Positions 17,852 through 29,124 of a stretch of 64,000 nt of DNA are shown here, one piece after another. This stretch comes from Amycolatopsis alkalitolerans (GTDB lineage: Bacteria > Actinomycetota > Actinomycetes > Mycobacteriales > Pseudonocardiaceae): assembly GCF_006152065.1 (NCBI RefSeq), contig NZ_VDFW01000004.1, positions 1 through 64,000 on the forward strand. The letters are read 5' to 3'. Under the pieces are notes generated by a model that made no database searches, was not told the origin of the DNA, and saw nothing but the letters and a program-made list of their open reading frames with translations. The translations under genes and the position numbers were made by a program. Every line of letters begins with the position of its first letter. Position 1 is the first letter of the stretch.

Positions 17852-18199
17852 ATGGCACAGAAGGTGCTGGTCTCCCTCGTGGACGACCTCGACGGTTCGG
17901 AGGCGGACGAGACCGTCGAGTTCGGTTTGGATGGGATCAACTACCAGATCGACCTATCCAGCGAAAATGCGGAAGAACTGCGGGACGCGCTCGCGCAGTA
18001 CGTCGAGCACGCGCGCCGCGCCGGTGGCCGCAAGCGCGCCGGTGGCCGCCCGTCCGCCAAGCCCGCCGCCAGCTCCGCTTCGGTTGACCGCGAGCAGAAT
18101 CAGGCGATTCGCGCGTGGGCGCGCAAGAACGGCTTCCAGGTTTCCGACCGCGGGCGTATCCCGTCCGAGGTCGTCGAGGCGTACCACAAGAAGAACTGA
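17852..18199 (+). CDS. lsr2: Lsr2 nucleoid-associated protein
   Basis: A 115-residue H-NS-like xenogeneic silencer that binds and bridges AT-rich DNA in actinobacteria. The N-terminal dimerisation domain begins [21 protein letters not shown] basic, low-complexity linker ([18 protein letters not shown]) leads to the DNA-binding domain with [20 protein letters not shown], in which the Arg-Gly-Arg triplet enters the minor groove as an AT-hook-like element. A strong AGGAGG ribosome binding site precedes the ATG. The gene lies between lysS and clpC as in mycobacteria. In this genome the folE intein and the tRNA-Thr element, both poorer in GC, would be natural targets. Confidence 0.97.
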   Translation: MAQKVLVSLVDDLDGSEADETVEFGLDGINYQIDLSSENAEELRDALAQYVEHARRAGGRKRAGGRPSAKPAASSASVDREQNQAIRAWARKNGFQVSDRGRIPSEVVEAYHKKN

Positions 18200-18215
18200 C
18201 ACGCCTGAGCGAACG

Positions 18216-18241
18216 GGCCGCCGGGATTCGTTCCGGCGGCC
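18216..18241 (+). terminator. Terminator after lsr2
   Basis: A perfect 9-bp stem GGCCGCCGG / CCGGCGGCC with an eight-base loop (GATTCGTT) begins 17 bases after the lsr2 stop and is followed by TTGTTCGT. The following stretch to 18510 holds no gene I can support; it contains a short GAAC-TAC-GTTC dyad near 18264. Confidence 0.7.
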
Positions 18242-18510
18242 TTGTTCGTATCCGTGGAATCTTGAACTACGTTCTAGCCGGGCGTGGTACGGATCGCCGA
18301 AACTGTCGCTGCAAGTTGCAGGGCATGGTTCTGATCACGGCGGACGCCCGATGACTTGCCCGATTCTCCGGTCCGCGGGCATTGGTTACCGCAATCCCGG
18401 GCGCGGGGAGTGCGGATGGCGGCCGGGTGACACATTTCGGCGGCGTTTAGTGTCCCGCGTTCAACATGGCATTTCGCCATCCGGAACCAGCCGGGCCCGC
18501 GTGGCGAAGG

Positions 18511-19299
18511 TCACGTCCGGCGGCGGGTGCGCGGGCATTCGGCGCATTCGGCCTCGCCCGGCAGTAGATAAGAGAAGCAACAGCTTTCCCGCTGGCGGGT
18601 CCAGCCGTTGTCGCCGTCGAGGTACAGCTTCGACGGCGACGTGAGGGGCGCGTGCCGCGCGTCGAGGACCAGTGCCGCGTCCGCCACCCCTGCACCCTCG
18701 TCGCCGTTCTGGCGGCCGGCCCACCACAGGGAGTTCTCCAGCGCGTCGGTCGCGGCGGCCCACAACGTCCGGCGGCCCAGCCTGCTGACCGGTCCGTAGG
18801 CGCGCACGAACTTCGCCGCGTGCGCGACATATCGGACGCGCAGCGCCGCGGCGAGCGCCCGTTCGTCCGGGACGACCGTCGCTTCGCGGCGGCCGGCGGC
18901 GGGATCGGCGGGCAGACAGTAGAACTCGCCCCCGAGTACGGCGATCCCGTCCGGATGCGGCCGGTCGCCGGCGAGGCGGAACGCGAGTTCGGCTGGGTGG
19001 AGCAGCGGTACCCGCCGTTCGTGATACAGCAGCATCGCCGCGGTGTAGGCGGGTACATGCAGGTACCACGACATCACGTAACCGGCCGTGGTCCGAGCGG
19101 GTGCTTCGCCGAAGCGGGCTCGCAGCCACCCCGCGAGCCGCTTGCGCCAGATGTCGAACCGCGCCGGGTCCGCGAGCAACTCCGAACAGCGTCGCCAGCC
19201 GTCACCCGCGGGCAGGTCAGGGCGCAACTCGAGGCGCTGCTGCAGTGCCGCGACCTTCGTGACCGAGGCACCGAGATCGAACGCGGGGTGCTGTCGCAC
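18511..19299 (-). CDS. FhuF-like (2Fe-2S)-binding siderophore-iron reductase
   Basis: A 262-residue protein ending with the ferric-iron-reductase C-terminal motif: Cys-Cys in QRESCCFSYLLPGEAECAEC, then PRTRRRT. The Cys-Cys-x10-11-Cys-x2-Cys spacing is the FhuF-type iron-sulfur site. FhuF-like proteins reduce Fe(III)-siderophore complexes in the cytosol. The upstream region carries a good DtxR/IdeR iron box (19336-19354), so repression by iron is likely. No siderophore transport gene is adjacent. GTG at 19299 is the chosen start. The gene is inserted, on the opposite strand, between lsr2 and clpC, which are neighbours in mycobacteria. Confidence 0.85.
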   Translation of the reverse strand: MRQHPAFDLGASVTKVAALQQRLELRPDLPAGDGWRRCSELLADPARFDIWRKRLAGWLRARFGEAPARTTAGYVMSWYLHVPAYTAAMLLYHERRVPLLHPAELAFRLAGDRPHPDGIAVLGGEFYCLPADPAAGRREATVVPDERALAAALRVRYVAHAAKFVRAYGPVSRLGRRTLWAAATDALENSLWWAGRQNGDEGAGVADAALVLDARHAPLTSPSKLYLDGDNGWTRQRESCCFSYLLPGEAECAECPRTRRRT

Positions 19300-19335
19300 A
19301 GTGTCGATCAGAACCCCCGCTGCTCCGTCTCAGTG

Positions 19336-19354
19336 TTAGGTCTGCCTAACCTTA
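19336..19354. promoter_or_regulatory. IdeR/DtxR iron box
   Basis: The 19 bases TTAGGTCTGCCTAACCTTA match the mycobacterial IdeR consensus TTAGGTTAGGCTAACCTAA at 15 positions and keep both half-sites. It lies 36 bases upstream of the FhuF-like gene on the minus strand and about 285 bases upstream of clpC, so it most likely serves the former. Confidence 0.75.
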
Positions 19355-19399
19355 CAATCTCTCGTCGGAGATGGCATCCGAGCGGGGGCGGCCAGGGGT

Positions 19400-19416
19400 G
19401 TTCGCGGTGAGCGGAC
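19400..19416. promoter_or_regulatory. Possible ClgR-like operator upstream of clpC
   Basis: GTTCGC-GGTGA-GCGGAC is an imperfect dyad with CGC/GCG half-sites, resembling the sites at which ClgR activates clp genes in Corynebacterium and Mycobacterium. Several consensus positions do not match. It is about 220 bases upstream of the clpC ATG. Confidence 0.3.
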
Positions 19417-19638
19417 AAACGCGATCAGTGGAATCCCGCCGGGCCGGCACACGTTGGTACAGATGTCAGTTACCAGCGAGAACGCATGGCCGGCACAAGC
19501 CGGCGAGCTGACTTCTGTGACCTAATCCGCCCGAGTGGTAGTCCGGTGTGAGCCGTTGGCTACTACAGTGGACTCACGGTGCTGAATCCATCGCGAGGAT
19601 GGAGACTCACCGCCGGCGCAGCAGTCGAGGGAGTGGGA

Positions 19639-22188
<2,550 letters not shown>

Positions 22189-22200
22189 TCAGGAGAAGCG

Positions 22201-22228
22201 AAGCGCCCCTGCCCACGCAGGGGCGCTT
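22201..22228 (+). terminator. Terminator after clpC
   Basis: A perfect 12-bp stem AAGCGCCCCTGC / GCAGGGGCGCTT with a four-base loop CCAC begins 12 bases after the clpC stop. The A-rich left and T-ending right flanks make it an intrinsic terminator. Confidence 0.85.
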
Positions 22229-22285
22229 CGTCGTGTGTCGTGGTGTTCGCCGCCGGTCTCAGTCCGGATCTGGGAAGCTTGACCG

Positions 22286-25200
22286 GTGCGGGTGTGCGTG
22301 CTCGGCCCGGTCAGTGCCAGGGCGGATGACGGCGCGCCGATCGAGGTCGGCGGCGCTCGATTGCGCACGCTGCTGGCCAGGCTTGCACTCGACGCGAACC
22401 GGTCTGTCACGGCGGACGCCCTCGTCGACGGGCTGTGGGGCGTCGAGCCGCCCGCCGACGCCGCGAACGCCTTGCAGTCCCTCGTCTCCCGCCTTCGCCG
22501 CGCGCTCGGTGACGGGGCCCGGCTGACTTCGGCGAACGGCGGTTACCTGCTCAAGGTCGAGGAAGTCGACGCGCACCGGTTCGAGGAGCTTGCCGCGCGC
22601 GGCAGGCGGGCGGTCGCCGCGGGCAGGCACGCCGAAGCCGCCGCCACGCTGAACGAGGCCCTCGCGCTGTGGCGTGGGGAGGCGTTTTCGGACGTCCTTG
22701 ACGCGCCGTTCGCGCAAGCGCCGGCTACTCGTCTCGACGAACTGCGCCTCGCCGCGATGGAGGACCGGTTCGCGGCCGAGCTCGAACTCGGCCACCACGC
22801 CGACGTCCTCGTCGATCTCGAGGCCGCCGGCGCCAGGCACCCGTTGCGCGAACGCCTCGCCGGGCTGCGCATTCGGGCCCTGTACGCGGCGGGTCGCCAG
22901 TCCGACGCACTCGCCGTGTTCGAGCACATCCGCGTGACCCTCGCCGACGAGTTGGGCGTCGACCCGTCGGCGGAACTCCAGGAGGCCCACCTCGCGGTGC
23001 TGCGCGGTGAGCGTGCGGCGCCACGCCCCGAGAACGACCACCTGCCCGTCCGGCTCACGAGTTTCGTCGGCCGGGAGCGGGAGCTCGACCTGCTCGCGCG
23101 CTCGCTCGACACCGCGCGTCTGGTCACGCTCACGGGGTCGGGCGGCGCCGGCAAGACCCGTCTCGCGACCGAAGCCGCCGCACGCCATCCCTCACACCAG
23201 CACGGCCGCGTGTGGTTCGTCGCGCTCGCCTCGGTCCGGGAACCTGGTGACGTGACCAGCGCGGTGCTCGCCGCCCTCGGCTCACTCGACATGCGCCTGA
23301 ACACCCGCCACTCCAACGACCCGCTCGACCGCGTCAGCGAACTGATCGGCAGCAGCGAAGGACTGCTCCTGCTGGACAACTGCGAACATCTCGTGGCGGC
23401 GGCCGCCGAGCTGGCGCACGAGCTGTTGACCAGGCTCCCGAACCTGCGCATCCTCGCGACCAGCCGGGAAGCGCTTGCCATCACCGGCGAACTGATCTGC
23501 CCGCTCGGCCCGCTCGAAGATCCGGCGGCGATGCGGCTGTTCGCCGAGCGCGCGGCGGCCGTCCGGCCCGGGTTCGCGCTCGACGAGGCCAGCCACGAGC
23601 CGGTACACGAGATCTGCAGCAGGCTGGACGGGATGCCGCTCGCGCTCGAACTCGCCGCAGCGAGGCTGCGGTCCATGAGCGCCGAGCAGATCGCGAAACG
23701 GCTCGACGACAGGTTCCGCCTGCTCACCTCGGGCAACCGGGTCGCACTGCCACGGCAGCGCACGCTGCGCGCGGTCGTCGAGTGGAGCTGGGACCTGCTG
23801 GAGAAACCGGAACGCGTGCTGGCCCGCCGCCTCTCGATATTTCCCGGTGGGGCGACGGTTCCCGCGATCGAGGAAATCTGCGCCGACGATCTGCTGGCGG
23901 GCGAGGATGTGCTGTACGTGCTCGGCTCACTGGTCGAAAAATCCATTGTGGACAGCCTGGACGGGCGCTACCGGATGCTGGAGACCATCCGCGTCTACGG
24001 CGAGGAACGGCTCGACGAGGCGGGCGAGCGCGACCTGGTCACCAGCCGCTTCGCCGAGCATTTCCTGCGCCTGGCCGAGGGGAACGAACCAGTGCTGCGC
24101 ACAGGCGAGCAGCTGCGCGCGATCAGGACGTTCGAGGCCGAGCACGACAACATGGTCACCGCCCTGCGCCGCGCGGTGAAGGCCGACGACGCCGAGACGG
24201 CCGCCCGGTTCGTAGCCGCACTGGCCTGGTACTGGGTGATTCGCGGGTTCAACGAGCAGCCGTTCGAATTCTTCGCCACCGTGGACGGGTACCGGGGCCG
24301 GATCCCCGAGGACGTCTCCGCCGCGTTCGCCGTGATGAACGCGCTCGTGCTCAGCCTGCCGATGCGGGGGCCGCTGCCGCGGTTGCGTGAGCTCGTCGAC
24401 GAATGCGCGCGGCTGAACGTGGGGGAACGGTTTCCCTCGCTGGCGCTGGCCGTGCCGATGCTGACCTTCCTCTCTCGTGACCTGGACCTGGCCGACCGCG
24501 AGTTGCGGCGGGCGCTCGCGTTCCCCGACCCGTGGGCACGTGCCTGCGCGCGCTGGGTGCAGGCCTTCGTCCTCGACGACGCGGGTGATCTGGAGGGAAG
24601 TGAGAGGGCGCGCGACGCGGCCTTCGCCGGGTTCAAGGATGCCGGCGACCGGTGGGGGATGGCGATGACGCTCGCGATGCGTGCGAACGCGCTCTCGCTG
24701 CGTGGCAGGCACGACGAGGCCATCGACGGTTACCTGCAGGGTCTGACGCTGGCGCGAGAGTTGGATTCGGGCGACGACACCGTGCAGTCGCTGTCGCGGC
24801 TGGCCACCGAGCGGATGCGGGCCGGCGACTGGCCTGGCGCGTGGCGCGACATCCGGGAGGCACAGGAGATCGCCGACGCCAGCGGCCGGCTCGAGTTCCG
24901 GGCCATCGCGCGGTTCACGCTGATCGACCTCGCGCGGCGGGCCGGGAACCTCGACGAGGCGCGCCGGGAACTGGACTGGCTGACCTCGGTCGCCCCCCGG
25001 CTGCCGTTCCCGATGATGATGGCCGACGAATGGGTTGCGCTGTTCCGTTCGGCACTCGCCGTTTCCGCGGGCGACCTGGCCGTCGCCCGCGAGCACCTGC
25101 CCACGGCGATCCGGCTGTCGACCGGCCGGCAGGACATGCCGGACGTCGCGGTCGCCGCGCAGGCCGGGGCCCTCCTGCGGGGTGCGGAAGGGGACTATGC

Positions 25201-25396
25201 GCGTGCCGCGTGGACGCTCGGCGTCACCGAGGTGGTTCGTGGCGTGTTCGACCGTGGCGATCCCGAGCTGGCGGAACTCGCCTCCGTGTGCCGGCGGGAG
25301 CTCGGCGAAGCCGGGTTTGAAAGCGCTTACCGCACCGGCGCGGAAATGTCCAAAGAGGACGCCCTGGCGAGTCTGCGCACGGAGTTCGGGATCTGA
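22286..25396 (+). CDS. SARP-type (BTAD) transcriptional regulator with NB-ARC ATPase and TPR region
   Basis: A 1036-residue AfsR-like regulator. Residues 1-90 form an OmpR-type winged helix (MRVCVLGPVSARADDGAPIE, then LVDGLWGVEPPADAANALQS). Residues 95-245 are the bacterial transcriptional activation domain with FEHIRVTLADELGVDPS. Residues 255-560 are an NB-ARC-like ATPase (FVGRERELDLL, Walker A TGSGGAGKTRLA, Walker B LLLLDNCEHL). The rest is helical and TPR-like. Such proteins control secondary metabolism or stress genes. No biosynthetic cluster is adjacent; the only nearby candidate target is the convergent DrrAB-like exporter. The GTG at 22286 opens directly on the regulator domain. Confidence 0.9.
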   Translation: MRVCVLGPVSARADDGAPIEVGGARLRTLLARLALDANRSVTADALVDGLWGVEPPADAANALQSLVSRLRRALGDGARLTSANGGYLLKVEEVDAHRFEELAARGRRAVAAGRHAEAAATLNEALALWRGEAFSDVLDAPFAQAPATRLDELRLAAMEDRFAAELELGHHADVLVDLEAAGARHPLRERLAGLRIRALYAAGRQSDALAVFEHIRVTLADELGVDPSAELQEAHLAVLRGERAAPRPENDHLPVRLTSFVGRERELDLLARSLDTARLVTLTGSGGAGKTRLATEAAARHPSHQHGRVWFVALASVREPGDVTSAVLAALGSLDMRLNTRHSNDPLDRVSELIGSSEGLLLLDNCEHLVAAAAELAHELLTRLPNLRILATSREALAITGELICPLGPLEDPAAMRLFAERAAAVRPGFALDEASHEPVHEICSRLDGMPLALELAAARLRSMSAEQIAKRLDDRFRLLTSGNRVALPRQRTLRAVVEWSWDLLEKPERVLARRLSIFPGGATVPAIEEICADDLLAGEDVLYVLGSLVEKSIVDSLDGRYRMLETIRVYGEERLDEAGERDLVTSRFAEHFLRLAEGNEPVLRTGEQLRAIRTFEAEHDNMVTALRRAVKADDAETAARFVAALAWYWVIRGFNEQPFEFFATVDGYRGRIPEDVSAAFAVMNALVLSLPMRGPLPRLRELVDECARLNVGERFPSLALAVPMLTFLSRDLDLADRELRRALAFPDPWARACARWVQAFVLDDAGDLEGSERARDAAFAGFKDAGDRWGMAMTLAMRANALSLRGRHDEAIDGYLQGLTLARELDSGDDTVQSLSRLATERMRAGDWPGAWRDIREAQEIADASGRLEFRAIARFTLIDLARRAGNLDEARRELDWLTSVAPRLPFPMMMADEWVALFRSALAVSAGDLAVAREHLPTAIRLSTGRQDMPDVAVAAQAGALLRGAEGDYARAAWTLGVTEVVRGVFDRGDPELAELASVCRRELGEAGFESAYRTGAEMSKEDALASLRTEFGI

Positions 25397-25400
25397 AACG

Positions 25401-25431
25401 GCGGAGCCGGCTCCCCTGGAAGCGGCTCCGC
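25401..25431. terminator. Bidirectional terminator between convergent genes
   Basis: GCGGAGCCG (25401-25409) and CGGCTCCGC (25423-25431) form a 9-bp stem with a 13-base loop in the 43-base gap between the SARP gene and the ABC permease gene, which converge here. Confidence 0.6.
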
Positions 25432-25439
25432 ATCCGTGG

Positions 25440-26240
25440 TCAGCCCACCCGGCGCCGGTAGGCGCGCATCGCGAGCGGGAAGAACACCAGCACCACCCCC
25501 GCCATCCAGGCCAGCGCACCCAGCAGCGGGCCGCCGACCTCACCACCGACGAGCAGGCCCCGCATCGCGTCGGCGAGCAGGCTCACCGGGCTCACGTCGG
25601 ACCACGCGTGCAGCCAGCCGGGCATCGTCTGGCTCGGCACGAACACGTTGCTGCCGAAGGTGAGTGGGAAGATGACCGCGATCATGATGCCCTGCACCGA
25701 ACCTGGATTCTCGACGAGCATGCCGATGAACACGGCGATCCAGCAGAAGCACAGGCCCGCCACCACCATCAACGCCGCAGCGCCGAGCGCGGCGGCGGGG
25801 TTGGTGTGGATGCGGAAGCCCATGATCGTCGCCATGATCAGCAGCACCGCGACCGCGACCAGGTAACGCACGACGTCCGCGAGCACCGCGCCCACCAGTG
25901 GCGCGGACCGCGCGATCGGCATACTGCGGAACCGGTCGAACACACCCTTGCTCACGTCGGTGTTGAGCGCGACCCCGGCGGACAGGCTCGCCATCAGTGT
26001 GTTCTGCACCAGCAGGCCGGGTGCCAGGTTCTGCAGGTACGCGCCCGTGCTGCCGGCGACCGCGCCACCGAACAGGTACACGAACATCACCAGGAACAGG
26101 ATCGGCTGGATCGTCACGTCGATCAGCTGCTCCGGGTTCTTGCGGATCTTCAGGACCCCGCGCCAGGCAAGGGAGAATCCATGCTGCAGCGCCTTCGCCG
26201 GGCTGATGTGGCGCGGTGGTGCGAGAACGGCCGCGGTCAT
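25440..26240 (-). CDS. ABC-2 type transporter permease (DrrB-like)
   Basis: A 266-residue permease with six predicted helices, of the daunorubicin-resistance DrrB type. After a cytosolic N-terminus (HGFSLAWRGVLKIRKNPEQL) come IDVTIQPILFLVMFVYLFGG and later IAVIFPLTFGSNVFVPSQTM with MPGWLHAWSDVSPVSLLADA, the conserved ABC-2 segment. Its ATG overlaps the stop of the ATPase gene by four bases (ATGA), so the two make one exporter. DrrAB-type systems export drugs or lipids; the substrate here is unknown. Length and helix count are normal. Confidence 0.9.
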   Translation of the reverse strand: MTAAVLAPPRHISPAKALQHGFSLAWRGVLKIRKNPEQLIDVTIQPILFLVMFVYLFGGAVAGSTGAYLQNLAPGLLVQNTLMASLSAGVALNTDVSKGVFDRFRSMPIARSAPLVGAVLADVVRYLVAVAVLLIMATIMGFRIHTNPAAALGAAALMVVAGLCFCWIAVFIGMLVENPGSVQGIMIAVIFPLTFGSNVFVPSQTMPGWLHAWSDVSPVSLLADAMRGLLVGGEVGGPLLGALAWMAGVVLVFFPLAMRAYRRRVG

Positions 26241-27184
26241 GCGACCACCTCCGTGGGCTTTCCGGTCAGGGCAAGAAAGACCTCGTCCAGACTGGGCAGC
26301 CGCAGGGCGAGCTCGTCGGCGGTGATACCGGCCTCGTCCAGCTTGCGGACCATTGTGGACAGTAGGACCGGGTCCGCGACGGGCGCGGTGAGCAGTCCCG
26401 TGTCGTCGTCGCGCACCGGGATGGTCCCGGTCAGATCGGCGAGAATGCGCTCGACTACGTCCATATCGGACAGTGAGGTCGGCCGCACCAGCATCGTCTG
26501 CCCGCCGACTCGCCGCTTCAGTTCGTCGGCACGACCTTCGGCCGCAACGCGCCCGTGGTCGATGACGGTGATCGAGTCGGCCAGCTGGTCGGCCTCGTCG
26601 AGGTACTGCGTGGTCAGCAGCACCGTCGCGCCGTCGGCGACGAGCCGCCGCACGACGTTCCACACCTCGTTGCGCGCATGGGGGTCAAGGCCGGTGGTGG
26701 GCTCGTCGAGGTAGAGCACCTGTGGCCGCCCGACGAGGCTCGCGGCGAGGTCGAGGCGCCGCCGCAGCCCGCCCGAGTAGGTCTTGGCCGCCCGGCCGGC
26801 GGCCTCGGTCAGTTCGAACTGCTCGAGCAGTTCCGCCGCCCGTGCTTTCGCCCCCGGCCGGGACAGTCCCAGCAGCCGCCCGATCAGCACCAGGTTCTCG
26901 GTCCCCGACAGGTCCTCGTCCACCGAGGCGTACTGGCCGGTCAGCCCGATCAGCGAACGCACCCGCACCGGATCGCGCACCACGTCGAAGCCCCCGACCG
27001 TGGCGTGCCCCGCATCCGGCCGCAGCAGCGTGGCCAGGATCCGGACCGCCGTCGTCTTCCCGGCCCCGTTCGGGCCGAGCACGCCGACCACCTTCCCGGT
27101 CGGCACCCGCAGATCCACCCCGTTCAGCGCGACCGTTTCCCCGAAACGTTTGACCAGGCCTTCCGCCTGGATCGCCAGCGACAT
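26237..27184 (-). CDS. ABC transporter ATP-binding protein (DrrA-like)
   Basis: A 315-residue ATPase of the DrrA family. It has Walker A GVLGPNGAGKTTAVRILATL, a Q-loop (LTGQYASVDEDL), the signature YSGGLRRRLDLAASL, Walker B LYLDEPTTGLDP and the H/Q-switch region LLTTQYLDEADQL. The C-terminal 90 residues form the DrrA-type accessory domain ending in SLDEVFLALTG. It is cotranscribed with the permease downstream. A cluster of inverted and direct repeats lies in the 150-base gap upstream, suggesting local control. The start ATG follows an AGGAGGACGAGA ribosome binding site. Confidence 0.93.
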   Translation of the reverse strand: MSLAIQAEGLVKRFGETVALNGVDLRVPTGKVVGVLGPNGAGKTTAVRILATLLRPDAGHATVGGFDVVRDPVRVRSLIGLTGQYASVDEDLSGTENLVLIGRLLGLSRPGAKARAAELLEQFELTEAAGRAAKTYSGGLRRRLDLAASLVGRPQVLYLDEPTTGLDPHARNEVWNVVRRLVADGATVLLTTQYLDEADQLADSITVIDHGRVAAEGRADELKRRVGGQTMLVRPTSLSDMDVVERILADLTGTIPVRDDDTGLLTAPVADPVLLSTMVRKLDEAGITADELALRLPSLDEVFLALTGKPTEVVA

Positions 27185-27245
27185 CTCGTCCTCCTTGTCG
27201 TCGCACGAGGACAAGATGCCCGGGTCCGCTGGCAGGTCGCGCACA

Positions 27246-27277
27246 GCGCGCTGTCAGGCGCTGGCAGCACCTGACAG
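27246..27277. promoter_or_regulatory. Repeat cluster upstream of the DrrA-like gene
   Basis: GCGCTGTCAG and GCGCTGGCAG lie in tandem, and CTGTCAGG (27251-27258) is repeated in inverse as CCTGACAG (27270-27277). This is in the divergent gap between the ABC ATPase gene and the EEP-family gene, a likely place for a repressor site. The binding protein is unknown. A TTGACA box follows at 27295-27300 on the plus strand. Confidence 0.45.
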
Positions 27278-27335
27278 GGCCTTCAAGTCGATTGTTGACA
27301 GCCCTCATACCGCGATCTCGCGTAGAAAAGGTCGT

Positions 27336-28310
27336 GTGCACACCGCCGAAGCCCCGGCCGCGCCGCGGGCCCGCTCCTACGGCCGGAACCTCCGGATGAT
27401 CGCGCTCATCGTGCTGGCCGTGGCCTTCCTGGAGATCGCCGCGCTGCGGCTGATCGGCGTCGACGGCAACCGGGTGACGGCCGCGCTGCTCGCGCTGACC
27501 CCGTACTGGACGATCGGCGGCCTGCTCCTTGGCGGGTTCTCGCTGGCGTTCCGGCACTGGTGGATCGGCGGGATCGTGCTCGCGGTCGCACTCGCGGTGG
27601 CCGGCACGCTCCTGCCGCGCGCGTTCGCCTCCGCGCAGCCGGCCGCGCACGGCGCCCACCTGCGGGTCATGTCGTCGAACCAGTATCTGGGGCGGGCCGA
27701 CGTGAAGACCATCGTGCGGCTGGTCCGGGACAACAAGGTCGACGTGCTCAACCTGCTGGAACTGACTCCGCGCGAGGCCGGCGAGTTCGAGCGGGCGGGG
27801 CTGTTCGACGTGCTGCCGCACCGGGTCTTCGAGCCGCGGTATGGCGGCGCCGGTTCGGGGATCGCCTCGCGGTACCCGCTGACCCAGCAGTCCTTGGCCG
27901 GGCCGTCGCTGATGGCGCAGCCGAGCGCGCGGGCCGACGTCAACGGCACGCCCGTCGAGATCGTCGCCGTGCACCCGATCCCGCCGACGACGGACGCGGC
28001 GCAGTGGAAGAAGGAGATGGGCGGTCTGCCCCGGCCGGACAGCGGGGGGCCGGTGCGGGTCCTCGCCGGGGACTTCAACTCGACGGTCGACCACGCGACA
28101 TTCCGTGACCTGCTCAGCGGTGGCTACACCGACGCGGCGCTGAACCGCGGTGAGGGGTTCAAGCCCACCTGGCCGTCTTCGTTCTTCCCGCCGCCGGTGA
28201 CGATCGATCACGTACTCGTGGACCCGCGCGTCGCCGTCGACGCCTATCGCGTGCTCGACGTGCCGGATTCCGACCATCGGGCCGTGCTCGCCGAGCTCAC
28301 CCTGCCGTGA
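27336..28310 (+). CDS. Membrane-anchored endonuclease/exonuclease/phosphatase-family protein
   Basis: A 324-residue protein with three N-terminal transmembrane helices (about residues 20-42, 50-66 and 72-90), then an extracytoplasmic EEP hydrolase domain. Family motifs are visible: VMSSNQYLG, LLELTPREAGEF (metal-binding Glu), VHPIPPT, VLAGDFNST (Asp-x-Asn), TIDHVLVD and DSDHRAVL with the catalytic Asp-His. This layout is common in actinobacteria; substrates may be phosphodiesters, lipids or extracellular nucleic acids. The GTG at 27336 is the first start that leaves the helices at the N-terminus. The gene converges with the sirtuin gene, overlapping it by 14 bases. Confidence 0.88.
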   Translation: MHTAEAPAAPRARSYGRNLRMIALIVLAVAFLEIAALRLIGVDGNRVTAALLALTPYWTIGGLLLGGFSLAFRHWWIGGIVLAVALAVAGTLLPRAFASAQPAAHGAHLRVMSSNQYLGRADVKTIVRLVRDNKVDVLNLLELTPREAGEFERAGLFDVLPHRVFEPRYGGAGSGIASRYPLTQQSLAGPSLMAQPSARADVNGTPVEIVAVHPIPPTTDAAQWKKEMGGLPRPDSGGPVRVLAGDFNSTVDHATFRDLLSGGYTDAALNRGEGFKPTWPSSFFPPPVTIDHVLVDPRVAVDAYRVLDVPDSDHRAVLAELTLP

Positions 28311-29124
28311 GCAACTCGTCGATCGCGGTGAGCGTGTCCAGCGCGCCGTAGGGCAGCGAAACGCCGCGATCGTGCCGGATCTCCGGTTCGCGCGGGTTGA
28401 CGCGGATGAGCGCGCCGGTCGCGGCGCTGGCGAGTTCGGCGTAGCGCCGGACGGTCGGTACCGCCTGGCCGGCGCCCAACTCGATGACGACGAGGTCCGG
28501 GTGGTCGCGGCGCCACTCGTTCACCGCGCGCAACTGGTCGTCACTGCGGTGGGAGATCCAGTCGAAATCGCCGAACATCAGGATGTTCGGCCGGGCGAGG
28601 CCACCGCACGCGGGGCATTCGGGCAACGGCTCGGCCGCGCGCATCGAATCCTCGTCGATCCGCGGTTCGAGCCCGTCCGCGGACCAGATCTCGGTGCCGC
28701 ACGGGACCGCGCATTGCAGGCGATGGATCGAACCGTGCACCTCGGCGACGAGCAGGAACCCGGCCGCCTGGAACTGTCCGTCCACATTGGAGGTGAAGAC
28801 CGCCGAGCCGCCCGGCCTGGCGGCGCCCCAATCGCGCAGCAGCGAGAAACCCTTGTGCGGCATCGTTTCCCGGTACAGCCGGAGGCGGTGACCGTAGAAA
28901 CCCCAAGCCAGCGCGGGATCTTCGGCGAAATGCCGCGGGTCGGCGAGCTCGGCGAACCGCAGGCCGAGCCGGGCATAGGGCGGGTACGCGCGCCAGAACC
29001 CTTCGTCACCGCGAAAATCGGGCAACCCGGAATCGACGCCCATACCGGCGCCCGCGCACACCAGCAGGGCGCCCGCGCCCGCGATCAGCTCGGCGGCCCT
29101 GCGCAGTTCCCCGCTACTCGGCAC
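28297..29124 (-). CDS. Sir2-family NAD-dependent deacylase
   Basis: A 275-residue sirtuin fold. The NAD-binding motif reads GAGMGVDSGLPDFRGDEGFW rather than the classical GAGxSxxSGIPDFRG, so Ser is replaced by Gly at the third variable position. TSNVDGQFQAAGF replaces the usual TQNID, and the catalytic histidine is in EVHGSIHRLQC. The zinc cysteines are in LQCAVPCGT and PECPACGG, and the C-terminal part has VIELGAGQAVPTVR. The Asn-Val-Asp change and the enlarged FGDFDWISHRSDDQ loop put it in a divergent actinobacterial group that may not be a lysine deacetylase. GTG at 29124 overlaps the upstream gene by 11 bases. Confidence 0.85.
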   Translation of the reverse strand: MPSSGELRRAAELIAGAGALLVCAGAGMGVDSGLPDFRGDEGFWRAYPPYARLGLRFAELADPRHFAEDPALAWGFYGHRLRLYRETMPHKGFSLLRDWGAARPGGSAVFTSNVDGQFQAAGFLLVAEVHGSIHRLQCAVPCGTEIWSADGLEPRIDEDSMRAAEPLPECPACGGLARPNILMFGDFDWISHRSDDQLRAVNEWRRDHPDLVVIELGAGQAVPTVRRYAELASAATGALIRVNPREPEIRHDRGVSLPYGALDTLTAIDELLTAG

